Assembly (NCBI GenBank): GCA_963575745.1
Contig: CAUYUJ010021696.1
Span: 71,061 to 135,060 of the forward strand
From: Prorocentrum cordatum
Taxonomy: Eukaryota; Sar; Dinophyceae; Prorocentrales; Prorocentraceae
Direction of reading: 5' to 3'
DNA length: 64,000 nt
Part shown: piece after piece, positions 1-10,358 of the stretch
Position numbering within the stretch: position 1 is the first letter of the stretch
How the letters are laid out: every line of letters starts with the position of its first letter
Position numbers and translations under genes: made by a program
The notes under the pieces: model-generated
What the model was told of the DNA's origin: nothing
Database searches by the model: none
What the model saw: the letters and a program-made list of their open reading frames with translations, nothing else

Positions 1-99
1 TTGGCGAGGGCGCCGGCGGCGCCTGCAGGCAGAAGCGCGATCGGCCTGCCTCGCCGATATCCCCCCTCGCTCCCTCTGGGGGCGGCTGCCGCCCACGGG

Positions 100-292
100 C
101 GTGGGGCAGGCGCACGGCGGGAGGCGCGCGGCGGCGACGTCGGCGCCGAGGCATCCGACGCCCCGGCCTTCGAGGGCACAGCGGAGCCCCTTTTTGATGC
201 CCCGCGAGCTCACGAGGGCGGCGCGCGGCCTCTGAGCCCAGTGGATGTGGGAGGGCTCGACAGCTCTTCTCCAGTGCCTGGCTGGAGCCCAG
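100..292 (+). CDS. Exon candidate, unknown protein
   Basis: Frame 1 is open from the window edge and between about 100 and 292 nearly every codon ends in G or C, with a mixed acidic/alanine composition (for example GGDVGAEASDAPAFEG) that looks like protein rather than simple repeat. It ends at a possible GT donor (GTGGCC at 293) directly before a TCC array, the position an intron would take. No domain is recognised. The phase does not match the next candidate exon at 703 without an intermediate exon, so joining the two is unproven. Confidence 0.28.
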
Positions 293-297
293 GTGGC

Positions 298-690
298 CTC
301 CTCCTCCTCCTCCTCCTTCTCCTCCTCGTCCTTCTCCTCCTTCCCCTGCTCCTCCTCCTCCTCCTCCTCCTCCTCCTCCTCCTCTTCCTCCTCGTCCTTC
401 TCCTCCTCGTCCTTCTCCTCCTTCTCCTGCTCCTCCTCCTCGTCCTCCTCCCCCTCCTCCTCCTCCTGCTCCTCCTCCTCCTCCTCCTCCTCCTCCCCTC
501 TTCCCCTCCCTCACTCCTCCACCTCCTCCTCCTCCTCTCCTCCTTCTCCTCCTCCTCCTCCACCTCTCCTCTTCTTCTCCTCCACCTCCTCTCCTTCTCC
601 TCCTCCTGCCCTCCTCCTCATCCTCCTCCTCCTCCGCCTCCTCCTCCTCCTCCTCCTCCTCATCCTCCTCCTCCTCCTCACGTCCACCAC
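298..690. repeat. (TCC)n-type microsatellite, interrupted
   Basis: About 390 bp of CTC/TCC triplets broken by short CTT, CCC and GTC variants. It lies between two exon candidates and is probably intronic. All long frames here read as poly-Ser, poly-Leu or poly-Pro (plus) and poly-Glu, poly-Gly or poly-Arg (minus) and are not genes. Confidence 0.95.
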
Positions 691-702
691 CCGCACTTGC
701 AG

Positions 703-844
703 ACACGGAGAGGCGGGCTCTGTCATCGGCGAGTTGGCGAGCACGCCCGAGGCCTTCGCGGAGGAGACCGCCCGCGCAGCCGAGGGAGAAGCTTGCGCCA
801 GCGGGGCCGCCGACGGCAGCGAGACCCTCGGCCTCTGGCAGTAT
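703..844 (+). CDS. Exon candidate, unknown acidic protein
   Basis: An AG acceptor (CGCACTTGCAG) ends at 702. The frame starting at 704 then reads an acidic, alanine-rich sequence (GELASTPEAFAEETARAAEG, ending GLWQY) with almost exclusively G/C third positions. A GT donor (GTGGCG) follows at 845, which would close the exon in phase 0. The balanced composition contrasts with the adjacent TCC array. No family is recognised. This is a prediction from frame, codon bias and splice signals only. Confidence 0.42.
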
Positions 845-953
845 GTGGCGGTGCTGGGGTGGTGTGCTGCGGCGTGTCCGCGCGGGGCCTCGGGCACGCC
901 ACAGTTGTGAGGAGCCGTGCGGGCTGAGCGCGCGCGGGAGCAGAGCTTCGCAG

Positions 954-1146
954 GCGCGGCGGTGCCACGCAGCAGGTCGTGGACGAGCTGGCGGCCCGCG
1001 GCCTGCGCCCCGAGGCGGCGAAGCCTCCGGCCCCCGGGCCGGCTCCTGCGACGTCGAGGGCGCCGGAGGCGCGCTGCCGCGGCGCGGCGGCCCGTGCTCG
1101 GACGCCGTCGGGGAGTGCAGGCGGCCGCGGCAGAGCGCTGCGCTCG
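954..1146 (+). CDS. Exon candidate following 703-844
   Basis: A possible acceptor (GAGCTTCGCAG) ends at 953. Reading on in phase 0, which is what a splice from 844 needs, gives an open frame with G/C third positions (key stretch GSCDVEGAGGALPRRGG, then PCSDAVGE). Another frame beginning near 976 (VVDELAARGLRPEAAK) is also open and equally biased, so the frame is uncertain in this roughly 75-80% GC stretch. Function unknown. Confidence 0.28.
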
Positions 1147-1474
1147 GGTGGCGAGCCGCAGGAGAGAGGCGGAAGCAGAGGCGGGCGGTCGTTGAATGCG
1201 CGGCGTGAGGGTCGGTGGGCGACGTGCGCCGCGGGAGGCGGCCGTGGCCGCCGGCGAAGGGGAAGGCCGACCCTGCGCCTCCAGCGCGGCAGACTCGGGG
1301 TGCACCCCCTGTCGGTGGTGAACACGACGCAGGGCTCCCCAGCTCAGCACGGCTGCACAGCACCGGGCCGAGTGCAGCAGTTCTGGCACAGGCGCAGTCC
1401 AGAAGCATGTGGCTTGATCAACGCTCCTCCACCGAGCTGTATCGCATCCCTGTCCGAGCCCAGCGTCCGCCTAT

Positions 1475-2142
1475 TTGCCAAAGGCTGCGCATGATTGCCA
1501 AGCGTGCTCGCGCATCACCCGTTCCCATGACGACATGGGGCGGCCTCGTGACATTATTCAGTGCAGGACGGGCGGGCCAAGGCTACTGGTAACAGAGATT
1601 GCATTACGGGATGTTGTCGCTACCATGCCTGTCCCAAAGAGGAACCCACTTGTTTGCAGAGAGCGTGGTTGCTCATACTGTGATGTCTTGTCTGCTGCCG
1701 CGCGCCTTAGTGCCACGCGTGGGATACCCTAAAATGCGTAGTATGCCAGACATCGTGAAGAGGCTGAGGCTGAAACGCGTCAAGTTGACCCTCTTTCTGT
1801 TTCCAAAGACACAGGGCCTCGTGACTGTGCAAGCACTGTCTTCTCTGATTGTCCTCCTCCTCTCCTCCTCTTCCTCCTCCTCCTCGTCCTCCTCCTCCTC
1901 GTCCTGCTCCTCGTCCTCGTCCTCCTTCTCCTCCTGTAGGATGGGGGGCCTTCACGTGCAGGAGGCCTCCAATATACATAGACTGTTTTGGGTCCCCGGT
2001 GGATGTGAGCACTGGCACCGCATGCCGAGCTTGCAAATATACTGCGGCCACAAACTTCGTCATGCCGCGTCCCTACCCCACGTTCCTCGCAACGCCCTTG
2101 AGCATCTGTTCCCTCATCCTCGTCTCCCTCCCCTCCCCCCAC
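1475..2142 (+). other. Open reading region, undecided
   Basis: Three plus-strand frames stay open in succession here (about 1475-1732, 1599-2198 and 1849-2145) around a TCC tract at 1843-1938. Stretches such as PDIVKRLRLKRVKLTLFLF and DVSTGTACRACKYTAATNF do not look like repeat translation. Third-position bias is only moderate and no splice pair can be chosen. It may hold one or two exons of an unknown gene, or nothing. Confidence 0.2.
1843..1938. repeat. (TCC)n microsatellite
   Basis: CTC/TCC triplets with CGTCC interruptions, about 95 bp, in plus-strand pyrimidine orientation. Confidence 0.9.
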
Positions 2143-2298
2143 TCCCCCCTCTTTGCCACCCCCCCCCTCCCCCTCCTCCTCCCCCCGGCCTCCTCTGAGG
2201 AGGACGGGGAGTGGGGGCGAGGAGGGGGGCAGAGAGGATCAGCACGAGGAGGCTCCTCATCGTGACCCCGACAGCCCCGTCCCTTTCTCTTCCTCCAG

Positions 2299-2420
2299 GC
2301 GTGCGCGAATCTGCGCGCAGCCTGCACCGCGGTGGCCGCCCGCGTGCGCGCCGGCGGCGGGGGCCTGCCCGAAGCCACCCGGCGCCGTCGGAAACGCGGG
2401 CGTGCCGCGCGGCGGGGGCG
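2299..2420 (+). CDS. Exon candidate with pyrimidine-rich acceptor
   Basis: A long pyrimidine tract ends in CCTCCAG at 2298, a good splice acceptor. The frame starting immediately after it (ANLRAACTAVAARVRAGGGG, then LPEATRRRRK) has G/C third positions and runs into a GGA array at about 2425. A second frame is also open, so the assignment is tentative. No domain recognised. Confidence 0.3.
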
Positions 2421-2424
2421 ACGA

Positions 2425-2745
2425 GGAGGAAGAGGCAGAGGAGAAGGGAGAGGAGGGGGAGGGGGAGGAGGAGGGGGAGGAGGGGGAGGAGGAGGAGGAG
2501 GAGGAGGAGGAGGAGGAGGAGGAGGAGGAGGAGGAGGAGAGAGGAGAAGGGAGGAGGAAGGAGGAGGAGGAGGAGGAGAGGAGGAGAGAGGAAGGATGGC
2601 GGGGGGGAGGAGGAGGAGGAGGAGGAGTAGGAGGAGGAGGAGGAGGAGGAGGAGGAGGCGGAGGAGGAGAAGGGGGAAGATGGAAAGAAGGCAGAGGAAG
2701 GCGAGGAGGAGGGGGCGGAGGCAAACAGGGCGGCCCACGTCGGAT
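2425..2745. repeat. (GGA)n microsatellite
   Basis: Roughly 320 bp of GGA/GAG triplets, the purine-strand counterpart of the TCC arrays. Just downstream (2746-2857) a frame ending in a stop at 2855 reads VEIGALHDSAGQGRDDGEEH and could be a short terminal exon, but this is not supported by splice sites. Confidence 0.95.
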
Positions 2746-3405
2746 CAATCGGAGTAGGGAGAGGGAGGTGGAGATCGGTGCGCTGCACGACAGCGCCGGC
2801 CAGGGAAGGGACGATGGGGAGGAACACTGCGTGTCGACAATCATGTGTTTTGTTTAGCGGCCAGGGGTGCATCCCAGGGATGTAAAGTCCTCGCCGGGCC
2901 TTTGTTCAAGCAGAGTGCCCCGAGGGTGGAGATCTCTACCTCGCGTGGTGAGGAAGGAAGACGAGCACGAGGACAAGGTTCAGGAGGAATAAGAAGATAA
3001 AAGGGAGGAGGCGCCGGATGAGGAGTTCATGCTGTGCAGGACGGCGTTGTGTTGTCCATGAGTGCATAGTAGACCTCGCGCTCCTTTCTCGCGAGGGGGC
3101 TGGTTGGGCGATGCCATCAGCAGTCTGAGTTCACTCGCCCGCAAGTCTCGCGCGACCATGGAGGAGGACGGAGGAAGAGGAGGAGGTAGGGGAACCCTTG
3201 AGGGTCCTCTTCGTGCTCTCGAGACCTCTCTTTTATTATACAGGCTCTCTTTTGATCCCACCCCCCTCCCCCGAGACGACCGCCCCTGGGGGGTGGGCTG
3301 GCAGCATCCCGTGGGGCTCAGGCGCCAGCAGCGTCGGCGCCAGATAGGGGACGACAGCGGGCAGGAATGCTGGTGAATGTTCCTCGCCTCCCCGAAGGGG
3401 GGCCG

Positions 3406-3590
3406 AGACGATGTGGCCAGCGGATCGCCCCGCATCACCGACGCATCGACGATGCGGCTCGCTGCGGAGCCCGAGTTCCTCCACGCTGGCGTCGCAGAGG
3501 CACCGCCGCTGCATCGTATCGGGGCGGGGCGGTCCTCCGACCTCGGGTTGTGTCCCCGATGTGATTGTGGCCGTGTGCTGCCCCTGAAAT
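3406..3590 (+). CDS. Exon-like open frame, unknown
   Basis: Between unique GC-rich DNA and a TCC array the frame of 3377-3895 shows mainly G/C third positions and an ordinary composition (DDVASGSPRITDASTMRLAA, later GLCPRCDCGR). It runs straight into the microsatellite at 3590, where an intron could begin. No domain is recognised and no definite donor was found. Low confidence. Confidence 0.25.
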
Positions 3591-3785
3591 CTTCTTCCTC
3601 CTCCTCCTCCTCCTCCTCCTCCTCCTCCTCCTCCTCCTCACTTCCCACCTATCCTCCTCCTCCTCCTCCTCCTCCTCCTCCTCCTCCCCCTCCACCTCCT
3701 CCGCCTCCTCCTCCTCCTCCTCCTCTTCCTCCTCCTCCTCCTCCTCCTCCTCCTCTTCCTCCTCCTCCTCCTCCTCCTCCTCATA
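3590..3785. repeat. (TCC)n microsatellite
   Basis: About 195 bp of TCC/CTC triplets with a short break at 3640-3652. Confidence 0.95.
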
Positions 3786-4225
3786 ATCTTGAGAAGTCAT
3801 TTGCACAACACGCACGACACCAAACGTTGATGGCAAGGACAGGGATGTCCGAGAGCTGCCAATCTGCCACGAGGGGACGCCGCGGAGCTCGCTGAAGACA
3901 GGCGGCCCTCACGGTTGATTCCATACTCGCGTTGTTTGGCAGGGACATGTGTCCGGTTTGTTTCCAGTGGTTTCTTGTTGTGCCCACCCGTTTCGGCATG
4001 TCTGTGCATTGTGTTCATCCGGTGTTATGGTTTTGTCCATGCGTTTCCACCTGCTTTGGCCGTTCGTGGTCCACGCGGCGGTGTCATTTTAGTGCGCCCT
4101 CCCGCAGCACTTAGCAACTGCCTCTTGTTTGCGCTGCATGGCGACCATCGTGGCCCTGCTTCGCGCTCGAGCGCTGGGTGTTCTTCCCGCAAGCAGCCAC
4201 TGCGTGCCCGTGGGACCCTGCCACG

Positions 4226-4325
4226 NNNNNNNNNNNNNNNNNNNNNNNNNNNNNNNNNNNNNNNNNNNNNNNNNNNNNNNNNNNNNNNNNNNNNNNNNNN
4301 NNNNNNNNNNNNNNNNNNNNNNNNN
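4226..4325. other. Assembly gap, 100 N
   Basis: Exactly 100 consecutive N. A round 100 usually marks a gap of unknown size, so distances and frames across it should not be trusted. A GC-rich segment follows on the right. Confidence 0.99.
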
Positions 4326-4659
4326 AGGAGGAGGCTCTGAGTCCCCCAGCGCGCCTCGAGGCCCCGAGCATCCGTCCGCGGTTCTCGGCTGGCCCCGCTC
4401 CTCGCCCGCCCCTCCAAGCCGTGCGCTATCTCCCCCACCGCCCGCCAGGCTGCCTCCGCACCGTTGCGCGGCCCCTTTTGCTCGTTTTCCGCCCCCCCCC
4501 CCCGCCCGCCAGGAAAGCGGTGGATACGGCGCCATGCCTGGCAAGGAGGGGCGGGCGGTTCTTTCTTTCCGCCATCCTCCCCGCCCCTCCCTCCTGTGTC
4601 TTTCCCCTTGCAGACGCCGTCTTTGGGCTCAAAGCCTCAGTGGTCATGCCCAGGTGTCC

Positions 4660-4892
4660 TTCCCCTCTCCTCCTCCTCCTCCTCCTCCTCCTCCGCTCTC
4701 CTCCTCCTCCTCCTCCTCCTCTCCTCCTCCTCCTCCTCCTCCTCCTCCTACCTCCTCCTCCTCCCTCTCCTCCTCCTCCTCCTCCTCCTCCTCCTCCTCC
4801 TCCTCCTCCTCCTCCTCCTCCTCCTCCTCCCGCCTTCTTCCTTCTCCTCCTCCCTCCTCCTCCTCCTCCTCCTCCTCCTCCTCCTCCTCCTT
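4660..4892. repeat. (TCC)n microsatellite
   Basis: Continuous TCC triplets with few substitutions, about 230 bp. Confidence 0.95.
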
Positions 4893-4939
4893 CCCAAGGG
4901 TGCGGCTCCATGTGCCTCCAGTGGGCTTGCGTCCCCGCT

Positions 4940-5584
4940 GAGGCTGACGCGTGAAGCTGCTCGTAATGTTGTGTCCCCCGTCCGTCCGGCAGCTCGGTGA
5001 GGCCTCCTCGGGGCCCACAGGTCCTCGAGCGAGCTCGCCCCGTGTGGGCCGCAACGTGTCGATCGAGACCTGCTGCTGCTGTCGGGGCGTTCGCGGGCAG
5101 GGCTGCGGGCGGTGCTAGCGCCAGCAAGAGCAGGACCGCCGCATGCGAGGGTGTCCGCGCGAAAAAATCGAGACCTTGTGTTGGGTTCCGCCGCCGCGCC
5201 TTCCCCGTCCGTATGTCCCTGATGCTCACGCGCCGCCTGGGTTCGGGCAGTGCCGCGTCGGTCGTGGGATTTGCGCGGCCAGCTTCGTTGCGCTCGTTCG
5301 GGGGCTCGGTAAAGAAATAGCTCGAAAGCGACGGGAAGGGTGGCAACGCGCTTTCCCGATGTCGAACTGAAGTATTCGGGATGATACATGTTGCCGGGTA
5401 CGCCGCGCTCAAGCTGGAGTTCCAAGCCCAGGCCGGTGCAGAGTGCAAGGTCTCCGGGCGACGTGCGGAAGGCGTCGCCCCCACCCGCCTGGCACGGCGT
5501 TCCGCCAAAGGGCAGGTGAGGAGACAGGTGGCGCTTGAGCCCGCGGTCTGTATCCAGCGGGCGTCTGCTTCGTCCCAGTCCCAA
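4940..5584. other. Coding-like segment, strand undecided
   Basis: Both strands are open with G/C-biased third positions. On plus, 5381-5516 reads a plausible exon (AALKLEFQAQAGAECKVSG) closed by a GTGAGG donor at 5517. On minus, a 278-codon frame (5584-4748) contains non-repetitive stretches such as GLELQLERGVPGNMYHPEYF and a hydrophobic run near 5130. One is presumably the shadow of the other. The minus frame is longer but runs into the GGA/TCC array. Function unknown. Confidence 0.28.
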
Positions 5585-5839
5585 CGGCCAAAACCATCAA
5601 CGACGTTGCCCCTGCAGGTGTCAGAGGCGCCTCGGCACAATTGGTGGCGGCGTGGACGCCGCTCGTGCGCCACAGGGGGAACCATTGACGACGCGCCGAC
5701 CAATCCGCTCAGCTGGTACACGGCCTGGCTAGCCAGGCACACCGGGAACCGCCAGGCATTCGCTGGGCATTGGCAACTTTGCGTTTCGCAAGGAATTGGC
5801 AGCGCATTTACAGGACATGCACAACACCACGCGACGGGC

Positions 5840-6046
5840 TCATCTCCTTTCGGGCAGGGGCCGGCTTCCCATCTTCGACCACCGCACCATACCCAAATCA
5901 TCGCACAGCTGTAGCCCAGAATTGAATTTCTCAGCCTGGGTTCGGTCACGTGTTTTCAGCCGCCCAGTTTTCGGGCTGAGGTCCAGAAGGGTCGTCAAAG
6001 AGCTCGTCTCCAGCCGGCCGCACCCCTGACTGATTCCATCAAACAA
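5840..6046 (-). other. Short open frame, unknown
   Basis: A 68-codon minus-strand frame of ordinary composition (RLETSSLTTLLDLSPKTGR). No domain, and no splice evidence strong enough to call it an exon. It overlaps a plus-strand frame that looks less natural. Confidence 0.15.
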
Positions 6047-6084
6047 TTACGTGGCTGCCCACCATCAGCAGTTCCATTTTCAGC

Positions 6085-6272
6085 AACGAGCGGATGCAAA
6101 TTCTGGGGCGGGCACACACGCACGCGCACAAGCACGAGCACTTTTAATTTCGCGGCCGAGCGCACGGCGCGTGCCATGGGTGGACATTGACCAGCGCGCT
6201 CGCAATATGCCCGGATGGTGCGCGCACGCATACACATATACACACGCACACACGCACGCGCGCACGTAGTCA
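6085..6272. repeat. Alternating CA/CG-rich tracts
   Basis: Two runs of purine-pyrimidine alternation (about 6108-6140 and 6218-6270, ACACGCACACACGCACGCGC-like). Such tracts are classic Z-DNA-prone sequence. No gene seen. Confidence 0.6.
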
Positions 6273-6544
6273 CACGCGCTGGTGGACACGCCACTGCGAA
6301 TGAATATACAGTGAGCGGCGTTAGCCGACATACAGAGACCGAGAGCGAATGAACATACAGAGAGCACGTTGTGGGGGGGTATGTTGTATGAGCTGTGGGC
6401 CACAGGGTGCCAGCTGTGCCGTGGCAGCGACATTGTGCGACCAGTGGGGGGCAAGCTCACCTGTGCAGGCTACGCGGTGCAAGCGATGCTGCGTGAGCTG
6501 TGTCACGTGAGCGATGCTGCCCACCCAGGGCACGGACTGCCCGC

Positions 6545-6965
6545 GAGTGCCCACGAGGCGCCCGCCCACAGCCGGCACGCTGCGCCAACGAGGCGACCTT
6601 CCGGCGGACCCACCCAGGGCATAGGGGCGCCCATGAGCGCTCCCGCGAGGCGCCCGCGCGCGGGCACGGCGCGCCCGCGAGGCGAACACCCCGCGGACCC
6701 ACCCAGCGGCACGGCGCGCCCGCGAGGCGCCCTCGGGCGGGCACGTGGCGCCAGCGAGGCGAACCCTCGGCGGACCCGCCTGGGGCACAAGACGCCCACG
6801 AGGCGCCCACGGGCGGGCGCGGGGCGCCAACGAGGCGAAGCCTCGGCGAAGCCGTCCAAGGCACGGAGCGTCCGCGCGGCGCCTGCGGGCGGGCGCGGGG
6901 AGCCAACGACGCGAAGCCTCGGCGGATCCACTCGGGCCACGGGGCGCCAACGTGGGAAATCCTCG
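6545..6965. repeat. GC-rich degenerate minisatellite
   Basis: Recurrent GGCGCCCGCGAGGCG- and CGGCGGACCCGCC-like words give a degenerate tandem repeat, with all six frames translating into repeated Ala/Arg/Gly blocks. Third-position bias has no preferred frame, so the overlapping open frames (up to 228 codons) are by-products of the repeat. Confidence 0.75.
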
Positions 6966-7059
6966 GCGGACCTGTCCGGATACCTATACGACCACCCTTC
7001 GTGTGATAGGAGGTTGGGGATAAGGGAAAGAAGCAACTGCTGGCAGCTGCGATGAGTGT

Positions 7060-7480
7060 GAAGATTCCCAAAATCGATCTCACGATCGATCTCACTCAGC
7101 GGGTCTCGCGATCGATCTCACAGTCGATCTCACAATCGATGCCACTACCGATCTGACCATCGATCCTACGAACGACATCACTCGACCTATCCCACGATCG
7201 ATTTCACATTCGATCTCTGAAGTTTTTTTCAATCGAGCTCACAATCGGTCCTACTATCGATCTCACTGTCGAGCTCGCAATCGATCGTATTATCGACTTC
7301 GATATCGGTTGTAATATTGATCAACTACAATATCACTATCGTTCTCACTGCCGCTCGCACGATCTATGCAACTACCGATCTCACGATCGACCTCACTATC
7401 GATCCAACTACCGATATCATTACCGATCTCACCACATCTCGGTCGTTATCGATCTCACGGTTAATCCCACTATCGATCGG
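7060..7480. repeat. CGATCTCAC-type short tandem array
   Basis: About 400 bp of degenerate 11-13 bp units built on CGATCTCAC(T/A), giving a very high density of GATC and ATCGAT sites. The one long frame (from 7317) reads as repeated DLTIDPTTD-like blocks and is judged non-coding. Confidence 0.85.
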
Positions 7481-7489
7481 GACATCGTC

Positions 7490-7665
7490 GGGACACCACG
7501 GCGGGTCACCGCGGGACACCGCGGGACACCATTGGACACCGCGGGACACCGCGGGGCACCACTGGACACCGCGGGACACCACGGGACACCGCTGGGACAC
7601 CACGAAACACCATCAGGACACGACGGCGGGACACCGCGGGACATCCGGACAGCGAGGGGCACCAC
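7490..7665. repeat. GGGACACCGC tandem array
   Basis: About 15 units of a 10-12 bp repeat (GGGACACCGC and variants GGACACCAC, GGGCACCAC), directly adjoining the CGATC array. Confidence 0.85.
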
Positions 7666-7906
7666 GGCCAGAAACCCCCAGCCACCGCGTGCCCACCGGA
7701 GGGCCGGACTTTTGCATACGTATCGCCCGAGCGACGGCAGGAGGTATTCCTCTCGCGCGTTCTCGCAGCTTCGCCTCGCACGCACGCGCGCCACGAGCAC
7801 GAAGCCGAAGCCGATTCATCGATAGGGGGGGCTCTCCGTCCCACCGCGATCTCACCCACCAACCTCCGACTTCAGCAACTCAAGCAATCATCCCGAAGCG
7901 CAAGCA

Positions 7907-7969
7907 ATGTCTGGGAATGGGACAGTCAGGGATGAGAAGTTCCTCCGCGTGAAGGTCCCTAGAGGGCAG
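7907..7969 (+). CDS. Membrane-protein gene, exon 1 (start)
   Basis: ATG at 7907 opens MSGNGTVRDEKFLRVKVPRG and ends with a Gln codon directly before GTGGGG (7970), a usable GT donor, in phase 0. The next proposed exon at 8265 begins in phase 0 after an AG. I take this as the first coding exon because no earlier in-frame ATG with coding bias is seen. The frame continues open after the donor to a stop at about 8054, so a 49-residue unspliced ORF is the alternative. Product unknown. Confidence 0.42.
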
Positions 7970-8264
7970 GTGGGGGCGGGATCCCACGACGGCATCAATA
8001 ACAAGAAGGGGGGGACAAGAGTTGGCACCAGGTTGCAGGGTTCAGCAATTGTTTAGGTTGTCGGGGAAGGCCCAGCTGTTCTCGAGACCCGAGCGCGCGT
8101 GGTGCTGAACTGGATGATTAGAGAGAAGGGAGTGAGAAAGGTGAGGAAACGACAAAGCGGCTTGAGGAGATGCATGTCCCTCTCATTGTGGTCCCCCCCC
8201 CATCCTCCGTATACTGTTGCTCATCATCTCGTTGGTGTGTGACTCAAGCCTGGTGGAACAGCAG

Positions 8265-8375
8265 AAATGGAGAGCTCACTTGGCCAAGCTACACATCATG
8301 GACATCATGGTCAGCTGGCTTACAGCTTGTGTTCCACTGTCCTCCTATGTACTTCTCTTGCTGGCCCTCTCCCCT
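8265..8375 (+). CDS. Membrane-protein gene, exon 2 (TM segment)
   Basis: The acceptor GGAACAGCAG ends at 8264 and the donor GTAGAT starts at 8376, enclosing exactly 37 codons in phase 0. The translation starts KWRAHLAKLHIMDIMVSW and finishes with a hydrophobic stretch (VPLSSYVLLLLALSP) long enough for a membrane helix. It joins exon 1 in frame. The basic start followed by a helix is typical of a polytopic membrane protein. I do not recognise the family. Confidence 0.48.
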
Positions 8376-8581
8376 GTAGATTTTCCTCGTCCTGCTCGTC
8401 GTCGTCCTCCTCTTTGTCCATGTTCTGGTCGTCGTCCTTCTCTCCTTAGTTTCACCTTGCTTGCCCTCCTGATCGGTGCATCATCCTGTTTCCCCTCCAC
8501 CCCTGAACTTCCTCCTGACGCTGCTCCCCGTTTTCCTGGATCATTATGGGCAGTGTTGTGCCGAAGGGGGTGCAAGGGCAG

Positions 8582-8614
8582 GCCAACCAGAGCGCGTATG
8601 ACATTGAGCAGCAG
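8582..8614 (+). CDS. Membrane-protein gene, exon 3 (short)
   Basis: An 11-codon phase-0 segment (ANQSAYDIEQQ) lies between an AG (GGGCAG, ending 8581) and a GC donor (GCCACA at 8615). GC donors are common in dinoflagellates. The frame is open further left, and an acceptor at CCGAAG would add five codons. Being so short, it rests mainly on in-frame continuity with exons 2 and 4. Confidence 0.32.
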
Positions 8615-9035
8615 GCCACAGGTGCCCTGCCGTTGTCGAATTCCCCCCTTTGCCCTGATCCTGCGCTTCCTCCAGGGGTTCGTTCCCTTCCCGCACTCGC
8701 ATCGTCCTACCGCATCCTCCCTCGGCTGGCCATGCTCCTCCGAGTCACTCTCCCCCTTCGTCTGCTGTCATCTCATCGTGCGTCTCCCTCGTCCGCCTCA
8801 TCCTCCTCTCCTCCCTCCTCGCCGTCATTGCCATCCTCATCCTCACCGTCATTGTCATCATCATCCGTCTCGGTCCCCTCATCCTTTTCCTTGTCCTCGT
8901 CCTCCTCCCTCTCTCTTCGCCCTCCTATTACTCGTCCTCTTCCGTGGCTGCTGAGTCCATGCGTATTTGCCGCTCCATCTGGTCAATGCACGATGCTGCG
9001 GCCCATGTGCCCTGTATTGCCTGCCCGGATTGCAG

Positions 9036-9252
9036 AACGGGATGGCGGAGCTGGAGCGCCCCATCATTCAGTTCAATTGGGCCATCGGCAAGCGGCAGTC
9101 TGACGTTTCGCGGGGCAGCGTGTTGTTTTTGAGTAATGGGGCACCGTACGTTCTAACATATTTCTCATGCGCCATGGGCATACTTTTGGCCTGGCCGTCG
9201 ATGTGGCTGGTCACGCAACTGGCCAGCCGCAACATTCGCGGCTTCACATACG
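9036..9252 (+). CDS. Membrane-protein gene, exon 4
   Basis: The acceptor CCGGATTGCAG ends at 9035. The frame reads NGMAELERPIIQFNWAIGKR, then a polar stretch, then a strong hydrophobic segment (YVLTYFSCAMGILLAW with PSMWLVTQL) and a basic turn (SRNIRGFTY). It ends with one extra base before GTATGG (9253). That phase is met by the exon at 12106, which starts with two bases completing a Glu codon. Composition, codon bias and phase agreement make this one of the better exons of the model. Function unknown. Confidence 0.58.
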
Positions 9253-9364
9253 GTATGGGAAGCCGCGAGTCTTATTACTTCGTTGCTTCAGTCTCTTGCT
9301 ACTCCTGAACCTCCCAAGTCACAAATGATGGCTGCCCGCTGGCCGTTACCACGCAGAGTTTCCC

Positions 9365-9955
9365 TTGACACTAGCTCAGGGGACGACGCTGCGCAACCAC
9401 CACTCACAAACTCCCGAGGGTGATGATAGACAGGCGGTTCTGGGCTGGTTGATTCCCAACCCTTCTCATGCTTTCTCCGCCAGCTGCGATGGCGTCGAGG
9501 TCACAGGCAGTTTGCCGCCACCGACACGTATGAAGCAGCTAGGCGCCCGGCTCGCTGCCCAAACTGCCACTCTTCCCGCGCGCACGCTGCGAGACTGGGG
9601 CGAGGCAGTGGGTTCCGAGCGGTGGCGGGGGGAGACGTGGCGCCCGAGCCCCGCCCTGCTGCGCAGAATTGAGATGAGGATGTTCGCGGGGGAACCAGAA
9701 GGCACCGAAACCGCTACTCCCCGGACCGCTCCTGGGGTGCATTCTGAGCAGAACCTCGAGGCGAATCCAGCAGTGGCGACGAGGGCCTCCGCGGAGGCCG
9801 CGAAAGGGGAGAGCGGTCGAGGGGGTAGGGGTATCGGTCCCTGTTCCTTCTCTGAGTTCGGCCCTCGGGCCTGCTCGTGCAACTTTCGGGAGTTGTTCTT
9901 CTTGCCCTCTCCTGGACGTCGTTGCTGTGCCGGTGCTCGCGAGGGCCAACTGTAA
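9365..9955 (+). other. Long open frame inside proposed intron
   Basis: A 196-codon frame with moderate G/C third-position bias and ordinary composition (LPARTLRDWGEAVGSERW). It falls between exons 4 and 5 of the proposed membrane gene, whose phases fit without it. The opposite strand is open over the same interval (213 codons). It could be an alternative exon, a nested gene or chance openness in GC-rich DNA. Confidence 0.22.
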
Positions 9956-9959
9956 CGGG

Positions 9960-10104
9960 TGCCGCCGGCCCTGCCTGGGTCGGCCTGCGCGCGCGGGAGC
10001 TCACTGACAGCATTATTGGTCCGCGTCCGCTTTGGGCCCCCCTCTCCTTGTGCGAGCAATTCGCACGCCTGTGCGGCCCGATATCGGCCACGCGACCGGG
10101 ATAG
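9960..10104 (+). other. Exon-like open stretch ending in TAG
   Basis: Frame reading WVGLRARELTDSIIGPRPLW, then LCEQFARLCG, with G/C third positions and a stop at 10102. It resembles a terminal exon but has no clear acceptor. Confidence 0.22.
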
Positions 10105-10358
10105 CAAACGACACAGTGGGGCTTCTGCCCTCTCACCTCATCCCCCCAGCGCGCGTCCCGCCCCTCTCCTTCTCCTTCTCCTCCTCCTCCTCCTCCTCCT
10201 CCTACTCTGTTCTCGTCTTGGGCCAAAGCTTGGGCCACGCTCGCAGGACGCCAATCTCTCGTGTGTCTTTTCCGGTCGCACGGCCAATGCGTCCAATGTC
10301 ATGTGTTCGCATCTGCCCCGCTGTGTTTTGACGAACAGCATCGGCAGAGGACAATGGT

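Noticed and set aside
6321-7095. Overlapping 170-230 codon frames on both strands
   Set aside because: Degenerate GC-rich minisatellite; all frames show the same repeat blocks.
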